From contig DAOTVZ010000190.1 in the NCBI GenBank assembly GCA_034436045.1, positions 1-18,316 on the forward strand: a DNA stretch of 18,316 nt, read 5' to 3'. Positions 1 through 6,677 of this stretch are shown piece by piece. The notes beneath the pieces are model-generated. The model searched no databases. It saw only the letters and a list, made by a program, of their open reading frames with translations, and had not been told where the DNA came from. A program made the translations under genes and the position numbers. Each line of letters opens with the position of its first letter. The first letter of the stretch is position 1. This stretch comes from H111-94 sp034436045. GTDB taxonomy: Bacteria; Chloroflexota; Ktedonobacteria; Ktedonobacterales; Ktedonobacteraceae.

Positions 1-338
1 CAACCGACACCAGCATTATTCACCAGCACATCGACACGTCCGAAACGCTCTTGCACCTGCTCTATCAGGCGCATGACCTGCTCCGGCTCTGTGATGTCGG
101 TGGGGATAGCCAGCGCCTGGTAGCCCGCGCCGGTAATCACATCGACCTGGGTTTGCAGTTCATTGGCACGGCGCGCCGCCAGCACTACCCGCGCTCCGTA
201 TTGTGCGAACTCGCGCGCGATGGCCACCCCAATACCAGAACTGGCTCCTGTTACAATCACCACCTCGTCCTGTAACCGTCGCCGCAACGCAACTGAACGC
301 TGTTGCTCTTTATTTTCTTTTAGCCTGATAAGACTCAC
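1..338 (-). CDS. Short-chain dehydrogenase/reductase (SDR), N-terminal part, cut by window edge
   Basis: Reading leftward from a GTG at 338 gives 112 codons of a classical SDR Rossmann fold before the window ends. The nucleotide-binding motif TGASSGIG lies at residues 30-37 and the structural NNAG motif at 107-110. The catalytic Tyr-x3-Lys lies outside the window, so substrate and completeness cannot be judged. The GTG start is chosen because AAGAGG sits 6 nt upstream and overlaps the TAA stop of the TetR gene, which ends at 349; this implies translational coupling in one operon. SDRs of this type interconvert alcohols and ketones with NAD(P)H in the cytoplasm. The neighbouring P450 suggests action on a hydroxylated small molecule, but that is inference only. 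Confidence 0.85.
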   Translation of the reverse strand, partial: MSLIRLKENKEQQRSVALRRRLQDEVVIVTGASSGIGVAIAREFAQYGARVVLAARRANELQTQVDVITGAGYQALAIPTDITEPEQVMRLIEQVQERFGRVDVLVNNAGVG

Positions 339-348
339 GATATACCTC

Positions 349-945
349 TTAATCTTTTTTTTGTAGATGGAACGCACCCTCAAACATGAAGGACTTCAAA
401 TACTGTGCCATTTGCTCCGGTGGGCAAGCCATGTCATTTTCCAGCCACCATGTCACAATACCGATCAGGCCACCAGCACTGAAGTGGGCCAGGAAAGGTA
501 TTGGCAAAGCGAATGATTTCCCCTCCTGCTGCAAACAGTCGAGATATTTTTCGTTACGCTCGGCCAGGTAACGCCGCAGAAGTGTATGAAACGTGCCAAC
601 GCCATCATCGCACAGCATCAGATGGTAAAAGCGTTCATGCCGTGCTACATGCTGAAAAATGAGCAAGAAGTGCCGCGTCGCATCATCCATTGCAGCAGTT
701 TTCGGTAGATTATCTTCCTCCTCAGCTAACGAGTCATGCATACGTTGCATGCCACGCAGGAGAAGATCATATTTATCCTGGTAATATTTGTAAAATGTGG
801 TACGATGCACCATCGCTCTGTCACAAACATCTTTTACCGTAATAGACTCGAAGTCGCGCTCATCCATCAAAGCCAACAATGCCTCCCATAACGCCTTCTG
901 GGTACGCCGCACCCGCAGATCTTCCTGTCCCCCCGACGAGTTCAT
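349..945 (-). CDS. TetR/AcrR-family transcriptional regulator
   Basis: The protein is about 198 residues, normal for TetR repressors. The N-terminal 50-60 residues hold the family helix-turn-helix, with the pattern ITVKDVCDRAMVHRTTFYKYY followed by DKYDLL. The rest is a helical ligand-binding and dimerisation domain that is not specific to a known ligand. Two ATG starts are possible, at 951 and 945. The 945 start is preferred because the purine run AGGGG lies 9 nt upstream, against only 3 nt for 951. The gene is divergent from the P450 gene and is followed after 10 bp by the SDR gene. TetR proteins usually repress their own promoter and a divergent neighbour, and the palindrome in the gap (1019-1028) fits this. 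Ligand unknown. Confidence 0.9.
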   Translation of the reverse strand: MNSSGGQEDLRVRRTQKALWEALLALMDERDFESITVKDVCDRAMVHRTTFYKYYQDKYDLLLRGMQRMHDSLAEEEDNLPKTAAMDDATRHFLLIFQHVARHERFYHLMLCDDGVGTFHTLLRRYLAERNEKYLDCLQQEGKSFALPIPFLAHFSAGGLIGIVTWWLENDMACPPEQMAQYLKSFMFEGAFHLQKKD

Positions 946-998
946 AGACATATTCCCCTACTCTGTCGATTATGCTACACACTATCTCATTTTGTTCC

Positions 999-1027
999 TT
1001 GACCTTCCAACTGCTCTATACTATAGT
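999..1027 (+). promoter_or_regulatory. Predicted sigma-70-type promoter for the P450 gene
   Basis: A -35 box TTGACC (999-1004), a 17-bp spacer and a -10 box TATAGT (1022-1027) point rightward, about 80 bp before the P450 start at 1109. The -10 box lies inside the palindrome at 1019-1028. Transcription start not tested. Confidence 0.6.
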
Positions 1028-1028
1028 A
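1019..1028. promoter_or_regulatory. Palindrome TACTATAGTA shared by two divergent -10 boxes, putative TetR operator
   Basis: A perfect 10-bp inverted repeat contains the -10 box TATAGT of the rightward promoter (1022-1027) and, on the other strand, TATAGT of the leftward promoter (1025-1020). A protein bound here would block both directions at once, which is the usual arrangement for an autoregulated TetR repressor. Binding by the adjacent TetR protein is inferred from position only. The core is short for a TetR site, so flanking bases probably contribute. Confidence 0.45.
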
Positions 1029-1048
1029 GAAATAGCTACAGATGTAAA
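1020..1048 (-). promoter_or_regulatory. Predicted promoter for the TetR-SDR operon
   Basis: On the minus strand a -35 box TTTACA (1048-1043) is followed by a 17-bp spacer and a -10 box TATAGT (1025-1020). It reads leftward into the TetR gene, about 70 bp before its start. Confidence 0.55.
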
Positions 1049-1108
1049 GTTAACCGACATCATGTAGAAAAATGTTTTCGATGGCAAACCACATATGGAG
1101 ATATTCGC

Positions 1109-2350
1109 ATGGCACAAACAACAGAGATCGCCCTTTTCTTACCAGAGTTCAAGAAAAATCCTTATCCTTTGTTTGAGATGTTGCGTACTAATCAACCAGT
1201 TGCACAGGTTAATCTGGCCGGTAATCGCCCCGCGTGGCTGATCTCACGTTATCAAGAGGCCGAGTTGGTGCTGAAAGATCAGAGATTCGTAAAAGACGCC
1301 GCTAACGCCTTCACCCTGGAAGAACTGGCGAGCTTCTTTCCCTTGCGTGCTGCTAGCAATGATGGTGAAGACAGGCCCAGACCCTTCCTCTTCCATCGGC
1401 AGATGCTCAACACCGACCCGCCCGACCATACCCGCCTGCGCTCGCTCGTCAACATGGCTTTCACCCCACGCATGGTAGAACAATGGCGCGGACGCATTCA
1501 AACCATCACCGATGAACTGCTGGATGCGGTGCAGGAAAAGGGCGAGATGGAGCTAATAGGAGATTTTGCCTTCCCGTTGCCCATCACTGTAATTACCGAA
1601 ATGCTGGGTATACCCGTCGCCGACCGCATGCAGTTCCGCGCCTGGTCGAATGGGGTAATCGAATCATCCGGCAATCCCGAAGCGTTTGTGCATATGCGCG
1701 AACATTTACATGCCTTCGGCGAATACCTCGTCAAGTTAATCAATGAAAAGCGCGCGCAGACCGGCGACGATCTGCTGAGCAAACTGATTCGCGCCGAGAG
1801 CGAGGGCGACAAGCTTTCGGAAGAAGAACTGGTTTCGATGGTCTTCTTGCTGCTCGTAGCCGGGCACGAAACGACCGTCAACCTGATCGGTAACGGCATC
1901 CTGGCCCTGCTGCAACATCCCGATCAGATGGAACTGCTCAAAAAAGACCCCTCGCTGATTACCTCGGCGGTTGAGGAATTTCTGCGCTACCAGGGGCCTT
2001 TGCTGACGGCCACACAACGCTGGGCACGCGAAGACGTGGAACTGGCCGGTCAGCATATCAAGCGCGGCGACTATGTGGTTGTGCTGCTGGCCTCGGCCAA
2101 CCGCGATGGTGAAGAGTTCGCGCAGGCCGACAAGCTAGATATTACGCGCAAGGACAATCACCATCTGGCCTTCGGGAAAGGTATTCATTTCTGTCTGGGC
2201 GCACCGCTTGCACGCTTAGAGGGCCAGATCGCCATTGGCACACTGCTTCGCCGTATGCCCGACCTGCGCCTGGCTATCGATCTCGATCAACTTCAGTGGC
2301 GTCCGGGTGCGCTGATTATGGGATTGAGCAAACTCCCTGTGGCTTTTTAA
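1109..2350 (+). CDS. Cytochrome P450 monooxygenase (bacterial soluble type)
   Basis: The 413-residue protein has the normal length of soluble bacterial P450s (CYP107-like class). Key motifs in order: DPPDHTRLR at 103-111 (C-helix), the oxygen-activation motif AGHETT at 251-256 (I-helix), the ExxR of the K-helix within EEFLR at 289-293, and the heme-binding loop FGKGIHFCLG at 355-364 with Cys362 as the axial heme ligand. No membrane anchor and no fused reductase domain are present, so it needs external ferredoxin and reductase partners, none of which is in the window. The frame stays open upstream to about 797, but the ATG at 1109 is chosen because GGAG lies 8 nt upstream and the P450 N-terminus aligns there. 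It is divergent from the TetR gene. The substrate is not predictable. Its stop overlaps the stop of the convergent GntR gene. Confidence 0.96.
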   Translation: MAQTTEIALFLPEFKKNPYPLFEMLRTNQPVAQVNLAGNRPAWLISRYQEAELVLKDQRFVKDAANAFTLEELASFFPLRAASNDGEDRPRPFLFHRQMLNTDPPDHTRLRSLVNMAFTPRMVEQWRGRIQTITDELLDAVQEKGEMELIGDFAFPLPITVITEMLGIPVADRMQFRAWSNGVIESSGNPEAFVHMREHLHAFGEYLVKLINEKRAQTGDDLLSKLIRAESEGDKLSEEELVSMVFLLLVAGHETTVNLIGNGILALLQHPDQMELLKKDPSLITSAVEEFLRYQGPLLTATQRWAREDVELAGQHIKRGDYVVVLLASANRDGEEFAQADKLDITRKDNHHLAFGKGIHFCLGAPLARLEGQIAIGTLLRRMPDLRLAIDLDQLQWRPGALIMGLSKLPVAF

Positions 2351-3120
2351 GCATTTGACGCCCCATCCTGGGCCAGGTGCTCAAGGATGGTGCGCTCGAC
2401 ATCGTTAATATGCTCCAGCATGGCGGCACGTGCCCCGGCGACATCGTGAGCGGCAATGGCACTCACCAGTGCCTCATGTTGATACAATGAGCGTGTTATG
2501 CGTCCAGGCAGAGCGAGACTGCGGTTGCGCGCCTGTGCCAGCTCATCCAGCAGCACGGCCATCAGTAACATTAGCGTGCGATTGGTCGTGCTGGCGGCAA
2601 TTAAGGCATGCAATCGCCCGTCAAGCTCGCTTATCAGCGCGCTATCCACCTGTTCAGCCGTGCGTGCCGCCCTATCACTGGCGAGAATGGTGCGCATCTC
2701 CGCGACCTGCTCAGGCGTCGCTCGCTGGGCGGCCCATTCGGCAGCGGCCCCTTCCAGCACGCGACGAATATCGAACAGTTCACGCAAGCGCGCTATCGCC
2801 TCGGATGATGCTGACGAACCCGCCGCCGCAGGTTGCTCGCTGAGGGCCAGTGAGAGGCGCTGCACGGTGGCTTGCACGCTATCACCGACCACAAATACGC
2901 CACGTCCATGCCGTACTTTAACCAGTTCCAGCGCCGCCAGCGTGTGCAGTGCCTCGCGCAGAGCGGTGCGGCTCACCCCCAGTTGGGCCGCCAGTTCACG
3001 CTCCGGCGGTAGACGTTCACCCGGCTTAAGCTGGCCACGTTCAACCATATCGCGGATCGAATCGACAATACGCCCGGCCAGGCTGCGGTTCGTCTCACGC
3101 ATGGGCTGAAAAAGGCTCAT
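2347..3120 (-). CDS. GntR-family (FadR subfamily) transcriptional regulator
   Basis: The 257-residue protein has an N-terminal winged helix-turn-helix (about residues 15-77), with the family signature LKPGERLPPERELAAQLGVS and a wing ending GRGVFVV, followed by an FCD-type all-helical ligand domain to the C-terminus. FadR-type regulators commonly sense small carboxylates. It is the last gene of the leftward sulfolactate operon. Its ATG overlaps the TGA of the Ldh2-family gene (ATGA at 3120-3117) and GGGGAG lies 5 nt upstream, so it is translationally coupled. A role sensing sulfolactate or sulfopyruvate and controlling this operon is inferred from position. Its stop overlaps the P450 stop by 4 bp, tail to tail, leaving no room for a terminator between the genes. 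Confidence 0.93.
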   Translation of the reverse strand: MSLFQPMRETNRSLAGRIVDSIRDMVERGQLKPGERLPPERELAAQLGVSRTALREALHTLAALELVKVRHGRGVFVVGDSVQATVQRLSLALSEQPAAAGSSASSEAIARLRELFDIRRVLEGAAAEWAAQRATPEQVAEMRTILASDRAARTAEQVDSALISELDGRLHALIAASTTNRTLMLLMAVLLDELAQARNRSLALPGRITRSLYQHEALVSAIAAHDVAGARAAMLEHINDVERTILEHLAQDGASNA

Positions 3121-4196
3121 ATCTGCTCCCCAAGACTACTCAACGTCTGTACACCAAATTCCACACTTAACGCATCAAGCTCTTTACGTGTCGCGGCATC
3201 CAATGGGATACCATGAGAAAGGCGGAATGCGCGCATCTGCATACGCCGCTCGCCCGGAATACGGATTTGCTGCCCCGGCGCGGCTGGCGCGTTCCGTATG
3301 GCTTGCAACAAACCGCCCAGACGAGTTGCGTATTCATCCGCCGACATCAGTGTCCCAATATTGATGGCCAGGCACCACAGGCCGGAGTCGGTCGGATTCT
3401 GCCAATCGTTATACGGCGAGTGGACGTGCGGCCCCCAGCCACTGCCGGAGAGCGTTGCAGAAAGTATCTCGATCATCAAGGCCAGCGCGTAACCTTTAGC
3501 ACCCGCCATTGGGAGTACCGAACCACTTAGCGCCGCCTGCGCATTCGTCGTCGGATTACCCTCAGCATCGACGGCCCAACCGGCGGGAATGGGCTGGCCT
3601 TGTCGCGCTGCCATGATAATGTTGCCACGCGCTACAAGGCTGGTCGCCATATCGACGATCACCGGCGCATCATCAGCAGTGGGGCCAGGAGCAACAAAGG
3701 TGAGCGGATTGGTGCCAAGAAAAGCCTCACGTCCGCCCCAGGGCGGCATCGCCGGGGGGGTATTGCAGACCATCAGCGCGAGACAGCCCTGTTCTGCCGC
3801 ACGCTCAGCATAGGCCGAGAGCGCGGCAGCATGATTGGTATGCGCAACCGTAACCATGCCCACGCCCTGCACACGCGCCAGTCTGACCGCTTCGTTCATC
3901 GCTGCCATCGCCGCCACCGGCCCCAGTGCGTTGTCCGCATCCAGCAGCGCTATCGCCGGAGCAGGATGGCTCCAGCGCAAAGTGGGACGCGCAGCGGCCA
4001 GACCGGCCTTCACGCGATGAGCATACAGGGCCAGGCGCGAGACACCGTGCGTATCAATACCTTCAAGATTTGCTGTCACCAGCGCCCATGCCACCACGCG
4101 CGCGTCTTCCTCGCTCAGACCTACCGCCTGCATCACCAGACAGCAGAAACGCTCCAAGGTTGCAGCAGCCGCTCCCTGCTGGATTTCATCAGTCAT
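3117..4196 (-). CDS. comC: Ldh2/YlbC-family NAD(P)-dependent dehydrogenase, candidate (R)-sulfolactate dehydrogenase ComC
   Basis: The 359-residue protein belongs to the malate/lactate/ureidoglycolate dehydrogenase family, which has its own non-Rossmann fold. Visible family marks are DTHGV at 48-52 (His50), the histidine pair in HTNH at 119-122, FLGTNP at 159-164 and the GAKGYAL segment near 232-238 with Lys234. In known sulfolactate degraders the (R)-specific ComC of this family works with an (S)-specific 2-hydroxyacid dehydrogenase to invert sulfolactate through sulfopyruvate. The same pair is found here beside suyAB, which is the basis for the call; substrate cannot be read from the family alone. 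An in-frame TTG at 4202 is possible, but the ATG at 4196 has GAGGAG 9 nt upstream. It follows the SlcC-like gene by 38 bp and overlaps the GntR gene by 4 bp. Confidence 0.8.
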   Translation of the reverse strand: MTDEIQQGAAAATLERFCCLVMQAVGLSEEDARVVAWALVTANLEGIDTHGVSRLALYAHRVKAGLAAARPTLRWSHPAPAIALLDADNALGPVAAMAAMNEAVRLARVQGVGMVTVAHTNHAAALSAYAERAAEQGCLALMVCNTPPAMPPWGGREAFLGTNPLTFVAPGPTADDAPVIVDMATSLVARGNIIMAARQGQPIPAGWAVDAEGNPTTNAQAALSGSVLPMAGAKGYALALMIEILSATLSGSGWGPHVHSPYNDWQNPTDSGLWCLAINIGTLMSADEYATRLGGLLQAIRNAPAAPGQQIRIPGERRMQMRAFRLSHGIPLDAATRKELDALSVEFGVQTLSSLGEQI

Positions 4197-4234
4197 GCGC
4201 AATTACTCCTCAAACATAGTATCCTCTGGGGATA

Positions 4235-5179
4235 TTACACCGCGCCGATAGCTTTGCCACCTGCCAGCACTTGTAAAACATCTGTCACAACCAGACGCGC
4301 CGTGCGTTCCTGGGCCTCGGCGGTTAAACCGGCAATGTGCGGCGTGAGGATGACAGAGGGACAGGTGCGTAGCGGGTCATCGGGTGGTGGTGGCTCGATT
4401 TCACGCACATCAAGGACGGCGCGACGCAGATGGCCCGCGTTGAGCGCCTCTAACAACGCCGCCTCGTCGATGATGCCACCTCGCGCGCTGTTAATCAAGA
4501 TGGCGTTAGGACGTAGCAGGCGCAATCGTTCAGCGTTGATGAGATGACGGGTAGCAGGTATGAGAGGCACATGCAGGCTGATGGCGTCGGCACGTGACAG
4601 CACCTCGTCCAGCGCGAGCAACGCGATCTCCTGCTCGCCCGGCGCAAAGTCGTAGGGACCAACGAGCGGGTCATAACCAATGACCTGCATGCCAAAGGCA
4701 CGCGCGCGTTTCGCCACACGCCGTCCGATCTCACCGACGCCGATCAAGCCGAGTGTGCGGCCCCAGAGTTCAAAGCCGCCGAAATGCTGACGATCCCAGG
4801 ACCCACTGCGCACGCTGGCATCAGCCGCCGCCAGATCGCGCGCATCGTGCAATAAAGCTGCCATGACATATTCGGCAACAGCGATAGCATTGGCGTTGCG
4901 ACCAGCCGTGACTACGATGCCGCGCTGGCGCGCCGCTGCCAGGTCAATATTGTCCAATCCAACGCCGAGCCGTCCGATCACGCGCAGGTGCGGGGCCTGC
5001 GCTAGCAGGTGCGCTGTTACCTGCGTCTGATTGCGCACAATCAGCGCCTCGGCCTCTGTCAGCGCCTGCTGCAAACGCTCAGGTTCGCGCCACAACGTCG
5101 GCTCAGAAATCACCTTCCGGCCCGATGCTGCTAGCAGGTCGGCACCGGAAGGGGCCATAAATTCGCTTACGACGATCAT
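4235..5179 (-). CDS. slcC: D-isomer-type 2-hydroxyacid dehydrogenase, candidate (S)-sulfolactate dehydrogenase SlcC
   Basis: The 314-residue protein is a complete NAD-dependent 2-hydroxyacid dehydrogenase. The Rossmann motif GVGEIG is at 147-152 and Asp170, at the end of the second beta strand, indicates NAD rather than NADP. The catalytic triad is visible as Arg233 (NSARGG), Glu262 and His281 (TPHIAG). It lacks the ACT domain of long phosphoglycerate dehydrogenases. In sulfolactate pathways SlcC of this family oxidises (S)-sulfolactate to sulfopyruvate, and ComC then makes the (R) form used by SuyAB. The gene sits 4 bp after suyB and ahead of the ComC-like gene, which supports that role. Glyoxylate, hydroxypyruvate or phosphoglycerate activity is the main alternative. 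No strong Shine-Dalgarno is seen, so translation probably depends on coupling to suyB. Confidence 0.8.
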   Translation of the reverse strand: MIVVSEFMAPSGADLLAASGRKVISEPTLWREPERLQQALTEAEALIVRNQTQVTAHLLAQAPHLRVIGRLGVGLDNIDLAAARQRGIVVTAGRNANAIAVAEYVMAALLHDARDLAAADASVRSGSWDRQHFGGFELWGRTLGLIGVGEIGRRVAKRARAFGMQVIGYDPLVGPYDFAPGEQEIALLALDEVLSRADAISLHVPLIPATRHLINAERLRLLRPNAILINSARGGIIDEAALLEALNAGHLRRAVLDVREIEPPPPDDPLRTCPSVILTPHIAGLTAEAQERTARLVVTDVLQVLAGGKAIGAV

Positions 5180-5183
5180 GATC

Positions 5184-6347
5184 TTACGCGCTTCTGTAAA
5201 GTTTCGTCAGCACAAATTCTCTATGGCCGAGCACCTCGGCAGCGGCCCGGCGACCACTGGCAATGCGCAACATCATGGCATTGATCTTCTCTCCGGCCTG
5301 TGGTAGCGTCAGTTCACGTGTGAGCAGGCCCGTCAGGTCCACATCGATATGCTCGCTCATAGTACGCACGGTGAGCGGGTTGGCCGAAATCTTCATGACC
5401 GGGATGATCGGGTTGCCGACGATGTTACCCTGACCGGTAGTGAAGAAGTGGAAGACAGAGCCAGCCGCCGCCCACAGCGTCACCGCCTCGGCTGCCGCCG
5501 AAGAGGTATCCATGAAATAGAGGCCATGCTCGTCGCCGGGTGCCTCCGCCGGTTCCAGCACACCGATAACCGGTTTGGTGCCGGTCTTCTGAATATTGCC
5601 CAGCGCCTTCTCTTCAATCGTGCTGAGGCCACCACGAATGTTACCTTGCGTGGGCTGCGAGCCAAGCAGATCAAAGCCAGTATCCTTGATAAACTGCTGA
5701 TAGGCATTATGCACGCGCATATACTTCTCACGCAGTTCCGGCGTTGCCATGCGGCGCGCGATGATGTGTTCCGCGCCGGTAATCTCCGAGGTCTCACCGA
5801 ACATCACCGTCGCACCCTGCTCGATGAGCCAGTCTACTGCGACGCCTAGAGCAGGATTCGAGGCCAGGCCAGAGGTAGTATCGGACTCGCCACATTTCAT
5901 GCTGAACACCGCGTCACGCACGGGAATCACCTCGCGCTGCGCCTCCGAAGCCTCTTGTACAAACTCTTTGGCGATTTTGGCGGCCCGCGCGATGGTTTCG
6001 ATGTCGCCATAGCGCTCAATTGAGAGGCCGACGACGGGTTTGCCGGTTTTGGCGATACCATCCGTGATAATCTTCGTCCAGTTCGGTTCAATGCCAATGA
6101 CAACGGCGGCGGCCACATTGGGATTGGCTCCCGTGCCGATCATGGTACGGAAGTGCAGGTCGAGATCATCGCCAAATTGCAGACGGCCATAGGGATGCGG
6201 AAGGGCTATCGTACCCTGAATCAACTTCGCCACGCCCTCTACAGCGGTATTCGAGAGATCATCCACCGGAATAATTGCCACGTAGTTGCGCGTGGCAACG
6301 CTACCGTTCTTGCGCCGATAGCCCAGAAATGTTGCTGTCTCTGCCAT
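5184..6347 (-). CDS. suyB: (R)-sulfolactate sulfo-lyase, large subunit SuyB (UxaA/altronate dehydratase family)
   Basis: The 387-residue protein is the C-terminal-domain partner of the UxaA family. With SuyA it splits (R)-3-sulfolactate into pyruvate and sulfite in the cytoplasm. Features typical of SuyB rather than sugar-acid dehydratases are the opening FLGYRRKNG with IIPVDDLSN near residues 25-33, ALPHPYGRLQFG at 48-59, IGTGANPN at 70-77, the conserved KCGESDTTSG at 151-160, TGQGN at 304-308 and the ending GHREFVLTKLY. The start is set at ATG 6347, which overlaps the suyA stop (TAATG) and has GAGGTGG 5 nt upstream; a GTG at 6356 lacks such a site. Altronate or galactarate dehydratase is the alternative, but no uronate genes are present and sulfolactate dehydrogenases follow directly. 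Confidence 0.92.
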   Translation of the reverse strand: MAETATFLGYRRKNGSVATRNYVAIIPVDDLSNTAVEGVAKLIQGTIALPHPYGRLQFGDDLDLHFRTMIGTGANPNVAAAVVIGIEPNWTKIITDGIAKTGKPVVGLSIERYGDIETIARAAKIAKEFVQEASEAQREVIPVRDAVFSMKCGESDTTSGLASNPALGVAVDWLIEQGATVMFGETSEITGAEHIIARRMATPELREKYMRVHNAYQQFIKDTGFDLLGSQPTQGNIRGGLSTIEEKALGNIQKTGTKPVIGVLEPAEAPGDEHGLYFMDTSSAAAEAVTLWAAAGSVFHFFTTGQGNIVGNPIIPVMKISANPLTVRTMSEHIDVDLTGLLTRELTLPQAGEKINAMMLRIASGRRAAAEVLGHREFVLTKLYRSA

Positions 6348-6631
6348 TATGCCCACCTCGCTGATTTGATATTATGTGTATGTACATGCTCGCCCTGCTT
6401 CACCGGTTGCGTAATACGCCCGATGATCTCGCCATACTCAACGCACATATGCCCCTCTGGCATATCGCGCAAGGCGACTTTATGTCCCAGCGGCACATCC
6501 GACACCAGCGTAATCGTAATGCTGCTATCGTTATCCATGTACACACCTTCTACCTGCTCACCTTTCGAGAGGTCACGCACGGCAACCCCCACATCATCGG
6601 GCTGAAAATGAATTAAAAAGCCATGTGCCAT
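6347..6631 (-). CDS. suyA: (R)-sulfolactate sulfo-lyase, small subunit SuyA (SAF domain)
   Basis: This is a 94-residue small SAF-fold protein, the separate N-terminal-domain partner of SuyB. Recognisable segments are PLGHKVAL at 47-54, EYGEIIGR at 65-72 and HVHTHNIKSARW at 82-93, the family motif that helps build the active site. An in-frame ATG at 6670 would add 13 residues. The ATG at 6631 is preferred because SuyA proteins begin close to MAHxFLxH, although its GAAAGG site is a long 12 nt upstream. It follows the aldehyde dehydrogenase and overlaps suyB by one base, as expected for two subunits made in equal amounts. A small subunit of a split altronate dehydratase would look similar; the pairing with SuyB decides the call. 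Confidence 0.9.
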   Translation of the reverse strand: MAHGFLIHFQPDDVGVAVRDLSKGEQVEGVYMDNDSSITITLVSDVPLGHKVALRDMPEGHMCVEYGEIIGRITQPVKQGEHVHTHNIKSARWA

Positions 6632-6677
6632 CGTCTGCTCACGCCTTTCGTTACACACTACTACTGTCATGTCCTAT

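Noticed and set aside
797..1108. N-terminal extension of the P450 frame
   Set aside because: It would run through the TetR start and both predicted promoters. The P450 N-terminus aligns from the ATG at 1109, which has a Shine-Dalgarno.
2498..3109. Open frame of 203 codons on the plus strand
   Set aside because: Antisense to the GntR regulator, Ser/Arg-rich with no family features; the regulator reading is clearly the real one.
3600..4547. Open frame of 315 codons on the plus strand
   Set aside because: It lies antisense across the Ldh2-family and 2-hydroxyacid dehydrogenase genes, has no recognisable domain and an unnatural Arg/His-rich composition. It is a shadow of GC-rich genes.
4235..5179. 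Phosphoglycerate dehydrogenase (serA)
   Set aside because: No ACT or intervening domain, and the operon contains no serine-pathway genes. It remains a possible side activity only.
5184..6631. Altronate or galactarate dehydratase reading of the two-subunit enzyme
   Set aside because: The sequence segments match SuyA/SuyB, the subunits are separate genes, and sulfolactate-type dehydrogenases follow; no uronate isomerase, reductase or KDG genes are present.
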